From: Tessaracoccus oleiagri
Lineage (GTDB): Bacteria > Actinomycetota > Actinomycetes > Propionibacteriales > Propionibacteriaceae
Assembly (NCBI RefSeq): GCF_900103275.1
Contig: NZ_FNGP01000005.1
Span: 124,001-188,000, forward strand
Reading direction: 5' to 3'
DNA length: 64,000 nucleotides
Shown here: piece after piece, positions 33,404 to 41,930 of the stretch
How positions within the stretch are numbered: position 1 is the stretch's first letter
Layout of the letters: every line of letters starts with the position of its first letter
Made by a program: the position numbers and the translations under genes
Notes under the pieces: model-generated
The model's database searches: none
What the model saw: only the letters and a program-made list of their open reading frames with translations
What the model was told of the DNA's origin: nothing

Positions 33404-34351
33404 TCAGAACTTGATCGTCACGGTCTTGGCCAGCCAGATGCCGCCGATGATGAGCATGATGATGCCCAGGACGATCAGCGCCGGCCCGATGATGCCCTCG
33501 GTGAACGGCGCGAGGTAGCCGGGGTTGGTGAGCATGAGGAAGCCCGTGACCACGAACGGCAGCGCCATGAGGATGATGGCCGACAGCCGGCCCTCGGCGC
33601 TCAGGGTGGCGACGAGGCGGCGGATCTCGTTGCGCTGCCGGATGGTGTTGGCGACCTGGTCGAGGATCTCGGCGAGGTTGCCGCCGACCTCCTGGTTGAT
33701 GCCGATGGCTTGCGCCGCCCAGGCGAAGTCCTCGCTCTCCATGCGGGCCGACGTGTCCATCAGCGATTCGACGAGCGGACGGCCGACGCGCGTCTCGTTG
33801 ACCACCCGGGTGAATTCCTCCGACGTGGGACTCTCGGACTCGCTCGCCACCGACGCGAGCGCCTGCGCAAGGCTGTGTCCGGCGCGGAGGTTCGACGCCA
33901 TCAGTGCCAACGAGTCGTCGAGCTGCTCGGCGAACTGCTTCTGGCGCCTGCTGATCCTCATGCCCAGCCAGACGCGTGCCAGTGCCGGCGCGATGCCCGC
34001 GAAGACGACGGCCAGACGGATGCTGCCGAGCAGGAGTCCCAGCGCCGCCCCGACGACCGCGCCAACCCCGACCAGGAAGATGAAGTCCTGGCGGCGCATC
34101 TTGAGTCCGGCCAGCTCGATCATCGACGCACCAGGTGGGGTGCCGCGTCGGCGAAGGGCACGTTCGATGAGCGCCGTGGCTGCCGCCGCCCCCTTCTCGA
34201 GCGCGGACGGTTCCGGGACGAGGCCCGGGCGTCGCCGTTCAATGGGGACGCGCACAGGCTTGGGCGCGGCGACGAGGTAGACCACCAGCGCGACGGACAG
34301 CGCCGCGGAGAACACCGCCAGGTTGACCGGGCTCAGGAGCATGTCGATCAC
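33404..34351 (-). CDS. Tad pilus inner-membrane platform protein (TadB)
   Basis: Type II secretion F-domain protein of 315 aa, the partner of TadC in the platform. It has an N-terminal membrane helix, a cytoplasmic linker, two central helices (FIFLVGVGAVVGAALGLLLG and following), the T2SF domain LDDSLALMASNLRAGHSLAQALASVASES, and two C-terminal helices. The start overlaps the tadA stop by four bases. TadB is longer than TadC, which is the usual relation. Confidence 0.88.
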   Translation of the reverse strand: MIDMLLSPVNLAVFSAALSVALVVYLVAAPKPVRVPIERRRPGLVPEPSALEKGAAAATALIERALRRRGTPPGASMIELAGLKMRRQDFIFLVGVGAVVGAALGLLLGSIRLAVVFAGIAPALARVWLGMRISRRQKQFAEQLDDSLALMASNLRAGHSLAQALASVASESESPTSEEFTRVVNETRVGRPLVESLMDTSARMESEDFAWAAQAIGINQEVGGNLAEILDQVANTIRQRNEIRRLVATLSAEGRLSAIILMALPFVVTGFLMLTNPGYLAPFTEGIIGPALIVLGIIMLIIGGIWLAKTVTIKF

Positions 34352-35832
34352 CGGACGCTCCCGTCGGGGCGGCCGAACAGACCCGCCGGAAGGTTGATCC
34401 CGAGTTCTTCGAACCGCTCACTGAACCGGGGACGGATACCCGTGGCCTTCGGCTTCCCGAGGAAGCGTCCGTTGCTGTCCACGCCCGCGGAGTAGTCGAA
34501 GACGAACACGTCCTGCAGCGTGACGGTCTGGCCCTCCATGCCGTGCACCTCGGTGACCGCGGTGACTCGTCGCGTGCCGTCCCGGAGGCGGGTGAGCTGG
34601 ATGATGAGGTCCACCGCCGACGCGATCTGCTCGCGGATGGCGCGCAGGGGGAGTTCCATGCCGGCCATGAGGACCAGTGTCTCGAGGCGGGAGACGGCGT
34701 CGCGGGGGGAGTTGGAGTGCACCGTCGAGAGGGAGCCGTCATGGCCGGTGTTCATGGCCTGGAGCATGTCGAGGCTCTCGCCGCCGCGGACCTCACCGAC
34801 GACGATGCGGTCGGGGCGCATACGGAGCGAGTTCCGGAGGAGGTCGCGGATGGTGATCTCGCCCTTGCCCTCGATGTTCCGGGGCCGGGACTCGAGGCGG
34901 ACGACGTGTTCCTGCTGCAGCTGGAGCTCGACCGCGTCCTCGATCGTGACGATGCGCTCGTCGTCGGGGATGAACGACGACAGCACGTTCAGCAGCGTGG
35001 TCTTACCCGTGCCCGTGCCGCCGGAGACGATGATGTTGAGCTTGGCGGCGACGCAGGCGTGCAACAGGTCCGCCATCTCGGGGGTGATGGTGCCGAAGCG
35101 GATGAGGTCGTCGACCTTGAGAGGGTCGCGGCTGAACTTTCGGATGGTCAGCGAGGAGCCGTTGAACGCGAGCGGCGGGATCACCGCGTTGACGCGCGAG
35201 CCGTCGGGAAGCCGCGCGTCGACCATGGGGGAAGACTCGTCGATACGGCGGCCCACCCGGGAGACGATGCGCTCGATGACCCTGCGGAGGCTCTCCTCGG
35301 AGGCGAACCGCGTATCGGCGCGCTGCAGTCGCCCGTCGCGCTCGATGTAGACCATCTCGTGCCCGTTCACCATGATCTCGCTGATGGCCTCGTCATCGAG
35401 CAACGGCTGCAGCGGACCATAGCCGAGGACGTCGTCCCGGACCTCGAGCGTGAGCCGGCGTCGCTGATCGGCACTCAGGGGGAGTGCGGCCTCTTCCACG
35501 ACATCGTTCAGCTCCGCCTGCACCAGCGCGTGGAGTTGCTCCTCGCTGAGCGATGGGTCGTTGAGCCGGGCTCCGATTCGCTCGAAGAGCGTGCTGGCGG
35601 TCTTGTCCTTGAGCTTGCGCAGGGCATCATCGGCGGGTGCCCTCTCGGCGACCTTCGCCGATTCGCCTTTCGCCTGGGGCGACTGTTTCGCTGCCGCGGC
35701 GGACGGTTCGGCGCCGGTCCCCGGTCCGACGGCGGAGGCAGGCGTCACCGGGGCGGGGCTGTGGCTGGCCGGGGTCGGATCCAGGCCCGGGGGTAGTGCC
35801 TCGGCGGCCCGGAGCCGTTCGAGGAGGCTCAT
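34348..35832 (-). CDS. tadA: Tad pilus assembly ATPase (TadA/CpaF)
   Basis: Secretion ATPase of the VirB11/CpaF class, 494 aa, powering extension of Flp pili. The first 75 residues are a Pro/Ala-rich linker; an N-terminal domain with LGYGPLQPLLDDEAISEIMVNG follows, then Walker A SGGTGTGKTTLL (about residues 270-281), the acidic box IVTIEDAVELQL, and the His box region VVGEVRGGESLDMLQAMNTGHDGSL. All catalytic elements are present. It overlaps tadB and cpaE by four bases each. Confidence 0.94.
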   Translation of the reverse strand: MSLLERLRAAEALPPGLDPTPASHSPAPVTPASAVGPGTGAEPSAAAAKQSPQAKGESAKVAERAPADDALRKLKDKTASTLFERIGARLNDPSLSEEQLHALVQAELNDVVEEAALPLSADQRRRLTLEVRDDVLGYGPLQPLLDDEAISEIMVNGHEMVYIERDGRLQRADTRFASEESLRRVIERIVSRVGRRIDESSPMVDARLPDGSRVNAVIPPLAFNGSSLTIRKFSRDPLKVDDLIRFGTITPEMADLLHACVAAKLNIIVSGGTGTGKTTLLNVLSSFIPDDERIVTIEDAVELQLQQEHVVRLESRPRNIEGKGEITIRDLLRNSLRMRPDRIVVGEVRGGESLDMLQAMNTGHDGSLSTVHSNSPRDAVSRLETLVLMAGMELPLRAIREQIASAVDLIIQLTRLRDGTRRVTAVTEVHGMEGQTVTLQDVFVFDYSAGVDSNGRFLGKPKATGIRPRFSERFEELGINLPAGLFGRPDGSVR

Positions 35833-36989
35833 CGGGCGACCACCTTGTCACCCATGAAGACGCCGGCAAGCCGGCGAAGGGCCTTGACGAGCGGGTCACG
35901 CTTGGCCGACTGCATGAGTGGGATGCCGACGTTGATGGAGGCGAGCGCGGCCTTGGAGCGGGGGAGTGTGCCCCCGACCGGTCCGCCGAGTGTCGCCTCG
36001 ACATCGGCCTTCGACATGCCCCCGCCCGAGTCGGCGAAGTTGATGATCACCTGTCGCCTGGCCGAGAACATCTTGAGCGCGTTGAGGGTGTCGATCACCT
36101 TCCGCAGCCCGCGCACCCCAGGCACGCTGAGTGCGGTGAGCAGGACGAGGTCTGTGGTGGCGTCGAGTGCGCCGAGGGTCTGGTCCATCAGCCCGGGGGA
36201 GGTGTCGACGACGACGTAGGCGAACTCAGTGGCAAGCATCTCCAAGAGGTGCCGGATCTGCTCGGCGGTGATCTTCTCGGCGGCGGCGGGGTGGTCGGGC
36301 GCAGGGAGTGCATAGAGCCCGGACGCGTGCCGTGCGAGGTAGGTCTTGAGGACCATCGCATCCCGGCTCGCGGGGCCGTCGACGGCGTCGGCCACCGAGA
36401 ACTCGTGGGTCAGACTGAGGGCCGTCGCCACATCGCCGAAGGGGAGGTCCAGATCCACGAGGACCGTCGATCCCGGAGCAGCTTGTGCCAGCGCCACGGC
36501 GAGGTTGGTGGAGGTCAAAGTCTTGCCCACGCCCCCCTTCGGCGAGGCGAAGGTGATGACCCGCCCCGTGGGTCGTGGCGCTGCGGGTGCCTCCGGCGCC
36601 GGCGTCCAGCCTTCGGCGCGACGGGCACCGGCGGGCATGGTGGACTCGATCGAGCGACGAATCTCCTCAACATCGGCGTTGCCGCCGATCACATCCGACG
36701 CGCCCGAGCGCATGGCCGCCAGCCCCAGCGTTTCTGGCTCTGCGGCGATGAGCAAAACGCTCACGGGATAGTCACGCGTGAGTTCGCGCGACAGATCCAG
36801 CGCGGCGTTGGGATCGGTCCGCGCGTCCAAAACGACAAGATCCGGTGGCGGCAGGCCCTCGAGGAGATTCATTAGCGCGCTTGCTCCGCCAGTCTTGGGC
36901 TGGGGGAGCGAGAGGCACGAGTTGCCCGTCACCTGGGCAAACCGCTGTTCGAAGTCCGGAGCGACGCCGGAGAGGACGATGCGGATCAT
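35829..36989 (-). CDS. CpaE-like pilus localisation ATPase
   Basis: Protein of 386 aa with a degenerate response-regulator-like N-terminal domain (residues 1-120; LVVLDARTDPNAALDLSREL) and a MinD/ParA-type ATPase domain beginning VITFASPKGGVGKT (deviant Walker A at residues 151-157). VLVDLDLPFGDVATAL and VVVDTSPGLMDQT supply the other conserved residues. CpaE/TadZ proteins place the Tad machinery at a cell site. It overlaps its two operon neighbours by four bases. Confidence 0.88.
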   Translation of the reverse strand: MIRIVLSGVAPDFEQRFAQVTGNSCLSLPQPKTGGASALMNLLEGLPPPDLVVLDARTDPNAALDLSRELTRDYPVSVLLIAAEPETLGLAAMRSGASDVIGGNADVEEIRRSIESTMPAGARRAEGWTPAPEAPAAPRPTGRVITFASPKGGVGKTLTSTNLAVALAQAAPGSTVLVDLDLPFGDVATALSLTHEFSVADAVDGPASRDAMVLKTYLARHASGLYALPAPDHPAAAEKITAEQIRHLLEMLATEFAYVVVDTSPGLMDQTLGALDATTDLVLLTALSVPGVRGLRKVIDTLNALKMFSARRQVIINFADSGGGMSKADVEATLGGPVGGTLPRSKAALASINVGIPLMQSAKRDPLVKALRRLAGVFMGDKVVAR

Positions 36990-37684
36990 GGGAACACGTT
37001 CTCCGCAGTGACGACCGGCGGATTGTCATCCGGTGCGTCGGCGGGCTCCAGCGTGAGCCAGATCGGGTAGTACTCCGCAGCCCAGACGATCTTCGCAGCG
37101 TCGGCGGCGTTTACAGCCAGCGTGACCATGAGGCTCTCCGCGGGACCCTGAGCAGGCTCTTCATCGGTCGCCTCAATTGCGCCACCGGAAACTCGGGTCA
37201 CCAGCACCTTGTGGAGGACAAGGTCGGTCTCCCCTTCGACGCTCGTGAAGACACCGACCGTCTCTCCCGCGGCGAGGTGCCCACCCAGGACTCGGCGCGG
37301 CTCGAGCTGGATGCTGATCTGGTGCAATCCATCGGGGATCTCGAAGGCCGGAGCATCAGCCAGTTCAGGGGAGACGAAGCGCGCGGCCAACAGTTGCTCA
37401 CCAGCAACCAGGGGAGCGACGGTCACTTGGCCGGCGACATCACCCAGTGAAGCGACCCCGCCGGGGGTCACAGAGGATTCTGGGACCTCTTTCACCGCGA
37501 CGTAGTCAGCCATGGCCTCTGCGGGAGTTCCGGCGGGAACCGGCTGTGTCACCACCAAGACAGGCACCGGGGCCAGCTCTGCCATTGCCCGACTATCGGC
37601 GCCCTGGGCGTAGGTGAACACGAGCAGGCCCGCCACAACGGCGGAAACCAGCGCCAAGAGGCTGGCTATCAATCGACGGGACAT
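36986..37684 (-). CDS. CpaB/RcpC-like pilus assembly protein with SAF domain
   Basis: Protein of 232 aa with an N-terminal membrane anchor (MSRRLIASLLALVSAVVAGLLVFTYAQ) and a SAF domain (PVLVVTQPVPAGTPAEAMADYVAVKEVP). The middle (LEPRRVLGGHLAAGETVGVFTS) matches the RcpC/CpaB family, periplasmic or wall-facing parts of Tad systems. It follows the TadG gene after seven bases and overlaps cpaE by four. Confidence 0.85.
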   Translation of the reverse strand: MSRRLIASLLALVSAVVAGLLVFTYAQGADSRAMAELAPVPVLVVTQPVPAGTPAEAMADYVAVKEVPESSVTPGGVASLGDVAGQVTVAPLVAGEQLLAARFVSPELADAPAFEIPDGLHQISIQLEPRRVLGGHLAAGETVGVFTSVEGETDLVLHKVLVTRVSGGAIEATDEEPAQGPAESLMVTLAVNAADAAKIVWAAEYYPIWLTLEPADAPDDNPPVVTAENVFP

Positions 37685-37691
37685 GGCATCC

Positions 37692-38684
37692 TCACTCCGT
37701 CAGCGCCACAACCGCAGCACCGAGTCGTGGACCGCTCGGGCTGTAGTCAAAGTACTCGTTGAGGTCGACGAAGCGATCAAAGCTACCGCGAATACAGCGC
37801 TCTTCGCCGCCACACGGCGGGTTGAGCGGCTTGAATTGGCCCGCGAAATAGTAGCTCTTGAGCGTGAATGCTGCGTATCCGAAGACCTTGTACTGTCCAC
37901 TGCTACCCGTGCCCTTGGCCTCGTCGAAGATCGGAAGAAGGATCGTTTGGCCCAACCACTTGTTGAAGGCCTCAGGTGTGCAGATGGACGGCACGTTGTT
38001 TCCACTGTCCGAGCCGATCCAGCCATCGATGACCGACTCGGTCTTGTTGCAACTGGTGGCGCTGGGCGTGAGCCAGCCGAATCCGCCAGGTAACAAGTTG
38101 TTCGATGGGCCCGTGCAGTCGGTGGCCGACGCCTTCGTAAAGTAGATGGTGCTCTCCGGCGTGTCCGACGGAATGTTGACCCCCACTACTTCATCAGTCT
38201 CAGAATCACGGATCACCGTAACCCCGACCTGCTCGGCCAATTCACACCAAGAAAATGCAAGCGGGAGTACGGCGATGCCGCCGGTGGGATAACCCCAGCG
38301 GGCACTCGCACGAGCGGCGATCGGCGTGCTTTCTAAGCCAAGCACAGGTGCAAAGTAGTGGTCACGAATGGTGGAGGTCTCGACCGTGACAGTGCCGGCC
38401 GTCTCATCGATCTGCAGGATGGTGCCCTCGGCATTCCCGTCGTTGATGTTTGCGCCAGCCAGGAACTCGGTCGTGGCAGTGGCCTCTGAACATCTGTCTC
38501 GCGCGCAGTCCTGCGCGACGGCGAGCACCGCAGCGTCTGCACCTGTTTGAAGTTGCTGGCGGTCCACGTGCATCGCGGAGACGTCAATTGCCAACGCGGC
38601 CATGGACATCACGATGACCAGCACTATCGCGGCGATGACTGCGACAGCGCCGCGTTCGCGCGGATGCCCGTTCAACCGTTGCAT
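37692..38684 (-). CDS. TadG-like pseudopilin/pilus assembly protein, cysteine-rich
   Basis: Protein of 330 aa. The N-terminus is a pilin-like leader RERGAVAVIAAIVLVIVMSMAALAIDVSAM followed by DRQQLQTGADAAVLA, the Flp-pilus-assembly TadG/DUF2134 signature. The remainder is extracytoplasmic and unusual: it carries eight cysteines (for example AQDCARDRC, SWCELAE, TDCTGP, PPCGGEERC), enough for four disulfides. Its base composition looks less GC-rich than the housekeeping genes. The start overlaps tadE by 13 bp. It may sit at the pilus tip or in the envelope; its exact role in Tad systems is not settled. Confidence 0.82.
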   Translation of the reverse strand: MQRLNGHPRERGAVAVIAAIVLVIVMSMAALAIDVSAMHVDRQQLQTGADAAVLAVAQDCARDRCSEATATTEFLAGANINDGNAEGTILQIDETAGTVTVETSTIRDHYFAPVLGLESTPIAARASARWGYPTGGIAVLPLAFSWCELAEQVGVTVIRDSETDEVVGVNIPSDTPESTIYFTKASATDCTGPSNNLLPGGFGWLTPSATSCNKTESVIDGWIGSDSGNNVPSICTPEAFNKWLGQTILLPIFDEAKGTGSSGQYKVFGYAAFTLKSYYFAGQFKPLNPPCGGEERCIRGSFDRFVDLNEYFDYSPSGPRLGAAVVALTE

Positions 38685-39079
38685 CGCATGGTGCCTTTCC
38701 CGGTGAGGGTGATCTGACCGACTCGGCCCAGGAGCTGCATCGGATACTTGATCGTGACGGTCGCCGTTAGTGGGCCCGAGGTGTCCACGGCTTCACAGTT
38801 TGCTGGCATCACACTGACCTGGTTCTCCGAGATGATCACCCCAGGAGCCGCCGACGCGACGGCACGCTTTTTTGCCTCCGCTACCGGATCGCGGTTGTTG
38901 CTTGTGTCCTGCAAAGCCATCACACGGACGCCGTCTCGTGCGGCGTTCGACAACACTGATTGGACGAAGAACGCGTGTCCGAACGCGATGACACTCAAGA
39001 TCATCGCGATGAAAACGGGTGCGACAAGGGCGAACTCGACCGCCGAGGCTCCTCGGTCATGTCCCCTGATGTGCTGCAT
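38672..39079 (-). CDS. TadE-like pseudopilin
   Basis: Small pseudopilin of 135 aa. The leader DRGASAVEFALVAPVFIAMIL has the G-xxxx-E-F pattern processed by the TadV-type peptidase, followed by a hydrophobic helix and the TadE sequence FFVQSVLSNAARDGVRVMAL. The C-terminal half is a small beta-rich domain with two cysteines. It follows the Flp pilin gene across a 96-bp gap containing a stem-loop and overlaps tadG. Confidence 0.88.
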   Translation of the reverse strand: MQHIRGHDRGASAVEFALVAPVFIAMILSVIAFGHAFFVQSVLSNAARDGVRVMALQDTSNNRDPVAEAKKRAVASAAPGVIISENQVSVMPANCEAVDTSGPLTATVTIKYPMQLLGRVGQITLTGKGTMRCNG

Positions 39080-39125
39080 AAATCAGTCCTCGGAGTTCAG
39101 TGGTACCGGGGTCGCCGTGGCGACA

Positions 39126-39161
39126 CGGTCGTCGCCAGCGAGTCGGCGCTGGCGACGACCG
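39126..39161. other. Stem-loop between the Flp pilin gene and tadE
   Basis: Perfect 15-bp stem (39126-39140 with 39147-39161) and a 6-nt loop, 14 bases after the pilin stop. There is no U-tract on the coding side. In pilus operons such structures often protect or partly terminate the pilin mRNA, so that pilin is made in excess over the assembly proteins. Confidence 0.65.
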
Positions 39162-39175
39162 AAATATTCGGGAGA

Positions 39176-39397
39176 CTAGCCGGCGTTAGTGCTCGCCGAG
39201 GCGCCGGAAGTCGGCTCCGGCAGGGCATCCTTGACATCGGTGAAAAGCCCCTGCAAGGTGCCACCGAGAGCGGTAACAGCCACGATGATAACGACGGCGA
39301 TGAGGCCCACCAAAAGGCCGTACTCCACGGCCGTGGCGCCGCGGTCGCGACTGCCGCCGAAGCGGGCGTCGATCATAGCGAAGAGGTAGTTGATCAT
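39176..39397 (-). CDS. Flp-type major pilin
   Basis: Pilin of 73 aa. The basic leader of 20 residues ends in DRG and is followed by ATAVEYGLLVGLIAVVIIVAVTAL: cleavage after Gly20 leaves Glu and Tyr at positions 5 and 6 of the mature pilin, the Flp signature. The mature protein of 53 residues is a hydrophobic helix plus a short Ser/Ala-rich tail. It is the first gene of the Tad operon and has a promoter candidate 90-115 bp upstream. Confidence 0.92.
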   Translation of the reverse strand: MINYLFAMIDARFGGSRDRGATAVEYGLLVGLIAVVIIVAVTALGGTLQGLFTDVKDALPEPTSGASASTNAG

Positions 39398-39484
39398 TGA
39401 AGTTCCTATCTGCGGAAGGATTGGGGGAGTGAACTTCGCGCGAGTGACCCGGTCTGGATGTATCCTTCGCTGCGGTCGGGACCA

Positions 39485-39513
39485 TAGTTACATTTTTTTG
39501 GCCTCTTTATCAA
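39485..39513 (-). promoter_or_regulatory. Promoter candidate of the Flp/Tad operon
   Basis: On the minus strand TTGATA (39513-39508), a 17-bp spacer containing an A7 run, and TAACTA (39490-39485). The region is clearly AT-rich compared with its surroundings. Transcription would start near 39478 and give a leader of about 80 nt before the pilin start. Confidence 0.55.
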
Positions 39514-39627
39514 GTCCTCCGTAAAAATTTCCGGATCGGACTTAAGAAGAACGCTCAATGAGCGCTGACTAGGCAATTCGCTGAGTCCGCCCGCGCGCTG
39601 CGCTCGGGTGCCCTCGGGGGAGCACTC

Positions 39628-40335
39628 CTACTTCGCGTGCGACTTCGCGCGGCCGTCCCGCCAGAGCACCAAGACGCCGACCGCGGCGGCGATGCTCAGC
39701 GTCGACACGACCAAGCCGGTACCGGGAGGTGTGTCCCAGTTGGCGTCGCTCGCCAAGACCGCCAAGAAGTAGACGCCGAAGAGATGCATGAGACCTGGCG
39801 CCGTCGCAGTGAGGGCGACGATTCCCGCCCTCACCAGCAGCGCTCGCGGGACGTGGGCGTAGCCCAGGATCAAGAGGGCGACCGGCACGGCAAGCTCCGC
39901 CACGAGCGGCAGCCACGGCGTCGGGTAGAGCGTGCCGGTCGCGCCAGCATCGAGCGACAGCACGAGCAATTGGGTCAGCATGGTCAGAATGAGCACAGCG
40001 GGCGCGGTCGTCAGCACACTGACCCACCAATCGGCCTCCAGCGCCGGCAGGATCACCAACCACGAGAGCGCGAACAGCGTTGCGGCAGCAACGGCGAGGT
40101 AACCAGAGGCGGAAGCGTCGCCCGGGGCCGGCAACGGATATATGGGTGCCGTGTCCATGGCCACGGCGCAGGCCGCAGAGAAGTCCCGGTAGTAATGGAA
40201 GCCGATGAGGATACTGCCGTTCAACATCTCCGTCGCGCAGGGACGCCATACGATCAACACGGCCACCGCATGGAGCACGGCACCCGCGAGGATCATGACG
40301 GCAGCCACTGGCCACCGTATTGAACTTCCCCCCAT
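39628..40335 (-). CDS. Hypothetical membrane protein
   Basis: Protein of 235 aa that I do not recognise. It has about six hydrophobic helices (for example WPVAAVMILAGAVLHAVAVLIVW at the start and GLVVSTLSIAAAVGVLVLW at the end) and ends in a basic tail. One loop after the first helix (CATEMLNGSILIGFHYYRDFSAACAV) has two cysteines facing the outside and could form a disulfide. The start at 40335 is the first ATG of the frame. It lies 230 bp upstream of the Flp pilin gene on the same strand, separated from it by the pilin promoter, so it is probably a separate unit. Confidence 0.7.
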   Translation of the reverse strand: MGGSSIRWPVAAVMILAGAVLHAVAVLIVWRPCATEMLNGSILIGFHYYRDFSAACAVAMDTAPIYPLPAPGDASASGYLAVAAATLFALSWLVILPALEADWWVSVLTTAPAVLILTMLTQLLVLSLDAGATGTLYPTPWLPLVAELAVPVALLILGYAHVPRALLVRAGIVALTATAPGLMHLFGVYFLAVLASDANWDTPPGTGLVVSTLSIAAAVGVLVLWRDGRAKSHAK

Positions 40336-40554
40336 GGAGAGAGGCTACGTCTGACCGCCGTCGGATGGTAGTGGCCACAGGTCGACCAGATGCGGCTACC
40401 TCATATAAGTCCGATAAGCGGCATTATGTCATCTCACGAGGACCCTGCTGCGTCGGGACGTAGCGAAGGCCGCGCACTTTGGTGCCGGGTACACGATCCC
40501 CCATCGCGGCGGCCGCGGATCCATGAACTGCCGCAGCAAACCCGTCGTGCCCGC

Positions 40555-41772
40555 TCACTGCGTGGTCCCCGCATCGGGGTCCTGCTGCAAGACGAACCGC
40601 TCGAAGCCGGGCATCGTGAACCCGATCCGGTTGTGCCCGCGTCCTTCGACCATACCCTTGTCGATCAGCCGCTGCCGCACGGTGCTGAGCTGCTTGGTGG
40701 TCTTGCCCAGCAGGGCCGCCACCTCATTCATCGCAGCCGCCTGGTCTCCGGTCAGGCAGCCCGCCACCGCCGCGAGGAACTCCCGCTCGCCAGGGCTGGC
40801 CAGCAACCAGCGCCCGCGGAACAAGCCTTGGTTGAGGGTCCTCTGCGCCTGCTCCAGGCCGGTGCGGGCATGCTCGGGTTCGAGTCGGCTCGGGCCGATG
40901 GGTGCGGCCGCTTGCCAGGTGGTGTGACCAAGCAGCTGGATCAAGTACGGGGAGCCGGCGGCCTCGTCGAGGACCAGTCGTGCCGCGTCCGGCGCCCAAG
41001 TCACGCCGGCTTCCGCGGCGGGGTTGACCAGGGCCAGGTGCGCCGCACCCGGGTCGAGGCGCTCCAGCTCGACGTAGTGGAAGCGTTCGGTGAACGAGGC
41101 AGCCGCCATCAGGGTCTCCGGGGTGTGGGCCAGGCCGGCGATGAACACGGCCAGCGGGGCCTCCTCGGCACCAGCGTCCTGAATCAGGTGCGCGATGCCG
41201 GCAAGCTGGCCGCTCGGGCAGTCCTGGATCTCGTCTAGCGTCAGCAGCAGTCCGGCACCTGAGTGGGCGCGGGCCAGGTCGGCGGCCTCCACCACGACCT
41301 CGGCAAGCTGGTCGCGCACCACCGAGGGTGGGGCGTCGTCGGCGCGCCAACTGGAGGCGAGCTTCACCATGCCGGCGGCGGAGAGCTCCACGGAGAACTG
41401 GGCGAGCCGCTCCCCGATCCGCTCCCACATCGTCTTGCTCCCCGCAGCGCCGGCGACGGCTCGTCCGACCTGCTGGGCGATGCGCTGCAGGGCGTGCGGG
41501 GACTTGTCCAGCGCGATGTGCGCGGCGGCGAACCCGGCCTGCTCGGCCTGCTCCCGGATGGCGTGCAGCAGCACCGTCTTGCCCAGTCCACGGGAACCGG
41601 TGAACACCGTGATCGGTGAGGCGGGCTCCCCCGACATCCTGACGCCGCTGAGCGCGCCCCGGGCATCCTCAAGGAGGGCGGATCGGCCCGCCAGCGCGCG
41701 GGGCCTGATTCCCGCCCCTGGCGTGTAAGGGCTCTTCAGCACGCCGCTAGACGATGTTAGATTCGGCTCCAT
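40555..41772 (-). CDS. Stand-alone AAA-type ATPase with C-terminal winged helix
   Basis: Protein of 405 aa. Walker A is VFTGSRGLGKTVLL (GSRGLGKT at about residues 59-66) and Walker B is LLLTLDEIQD; an arginine-bearing sensor region and a lid follow. The last 90 residues (FLAAVAGCLTGDQAAAMNEVAALLGKTTKQLSTVRQRLIDKGMVEG) look like a winged helix. The architecture recalls Orc1/Cdc6-like and STAND-type ATPases found alone in bacterial accessory regions. No partner effector gene is adjacent. An 8-10-8 palindrome spans its start codon. Function unknown; regulation, defence or toxin-related control are possible. Confidence 0.72.
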   Translation of the reverse strand: MEPNLTSSSGVLKSPYTPGAGIRPRALAGRSALLEDARGALSGVRMSGEPASPITVFTGSRGLGKTVLLHAIREQAEQAGFAAAHIALDKSPHALQRIAQQVGRAVAGAAGSKTMWERIGERLAQFSVELSAAGMVKLASSWRADDAPPSVVRDQLAEVVVEAADLARAHSGAGLLLTLDEIQDCPSGQLAGIAHLIQDAGAEEAPLAVFIAGLAHTPETLMAAASFTERFHYVELERLDPGAAHLALVNPAAEAGVTWAPDAARLVLDEAAGSPYLIQLLGHTTWQAAAPIGPSRLEPEHARTGLEQAQRTLNQGLFRGRWLLASPGEREFLAAVAGCLTGDQAAAMNEVAALLGKTTKQLSTVRQRLIDKGMVEGRGHNRIGFTMPGFERFVLQQDPDAGTTQ

Positions 41773-41780
41773 ATCTAACA
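41755..41780. promoter_or_regulatory. Palindrome across the start codon of the AAA ATPase gene
   Basis: TGTTAGAT (41755-41762), ten bases, then ATCTAACA (41773-41780) is a perfect inverted repeat. The ATG of the ATPase gene occupies the edge of the spacer, and a -10-like TATACG lies at 41787-41782 on the minus strand. A protein bound here would block both transcription start and early translation. Confidence 0.6.
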
Positions 41781-41930
41781 GCGTATAGCGTGGTCGGTCC
41801 GTCTTCCTCGAGCTCAGACACCGCTCACGGCAAATAGGGCTGCGCCGCCTCTCCTCGGATAGTTGGTTAGAGAACCCTTCGGTTCATAACGGACTGCACC
41901 GATAGTAGGCCGGCCGCCGCCGTCTGGGCT

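Noticed and set aside
40390-41238. A 282-codon open frame on the + strand that might be a gene of its own.
   Set aside because: It is antisense to the AAA ATPase and shows no family features.
41860-41900. A small hairpin with a UUCG-like loop (GAACC/GGTTC) after the methyltransferase gene as a terminator.
   Set aside because: The stem is only five base pairs and has no U-tract, so I do not call it.
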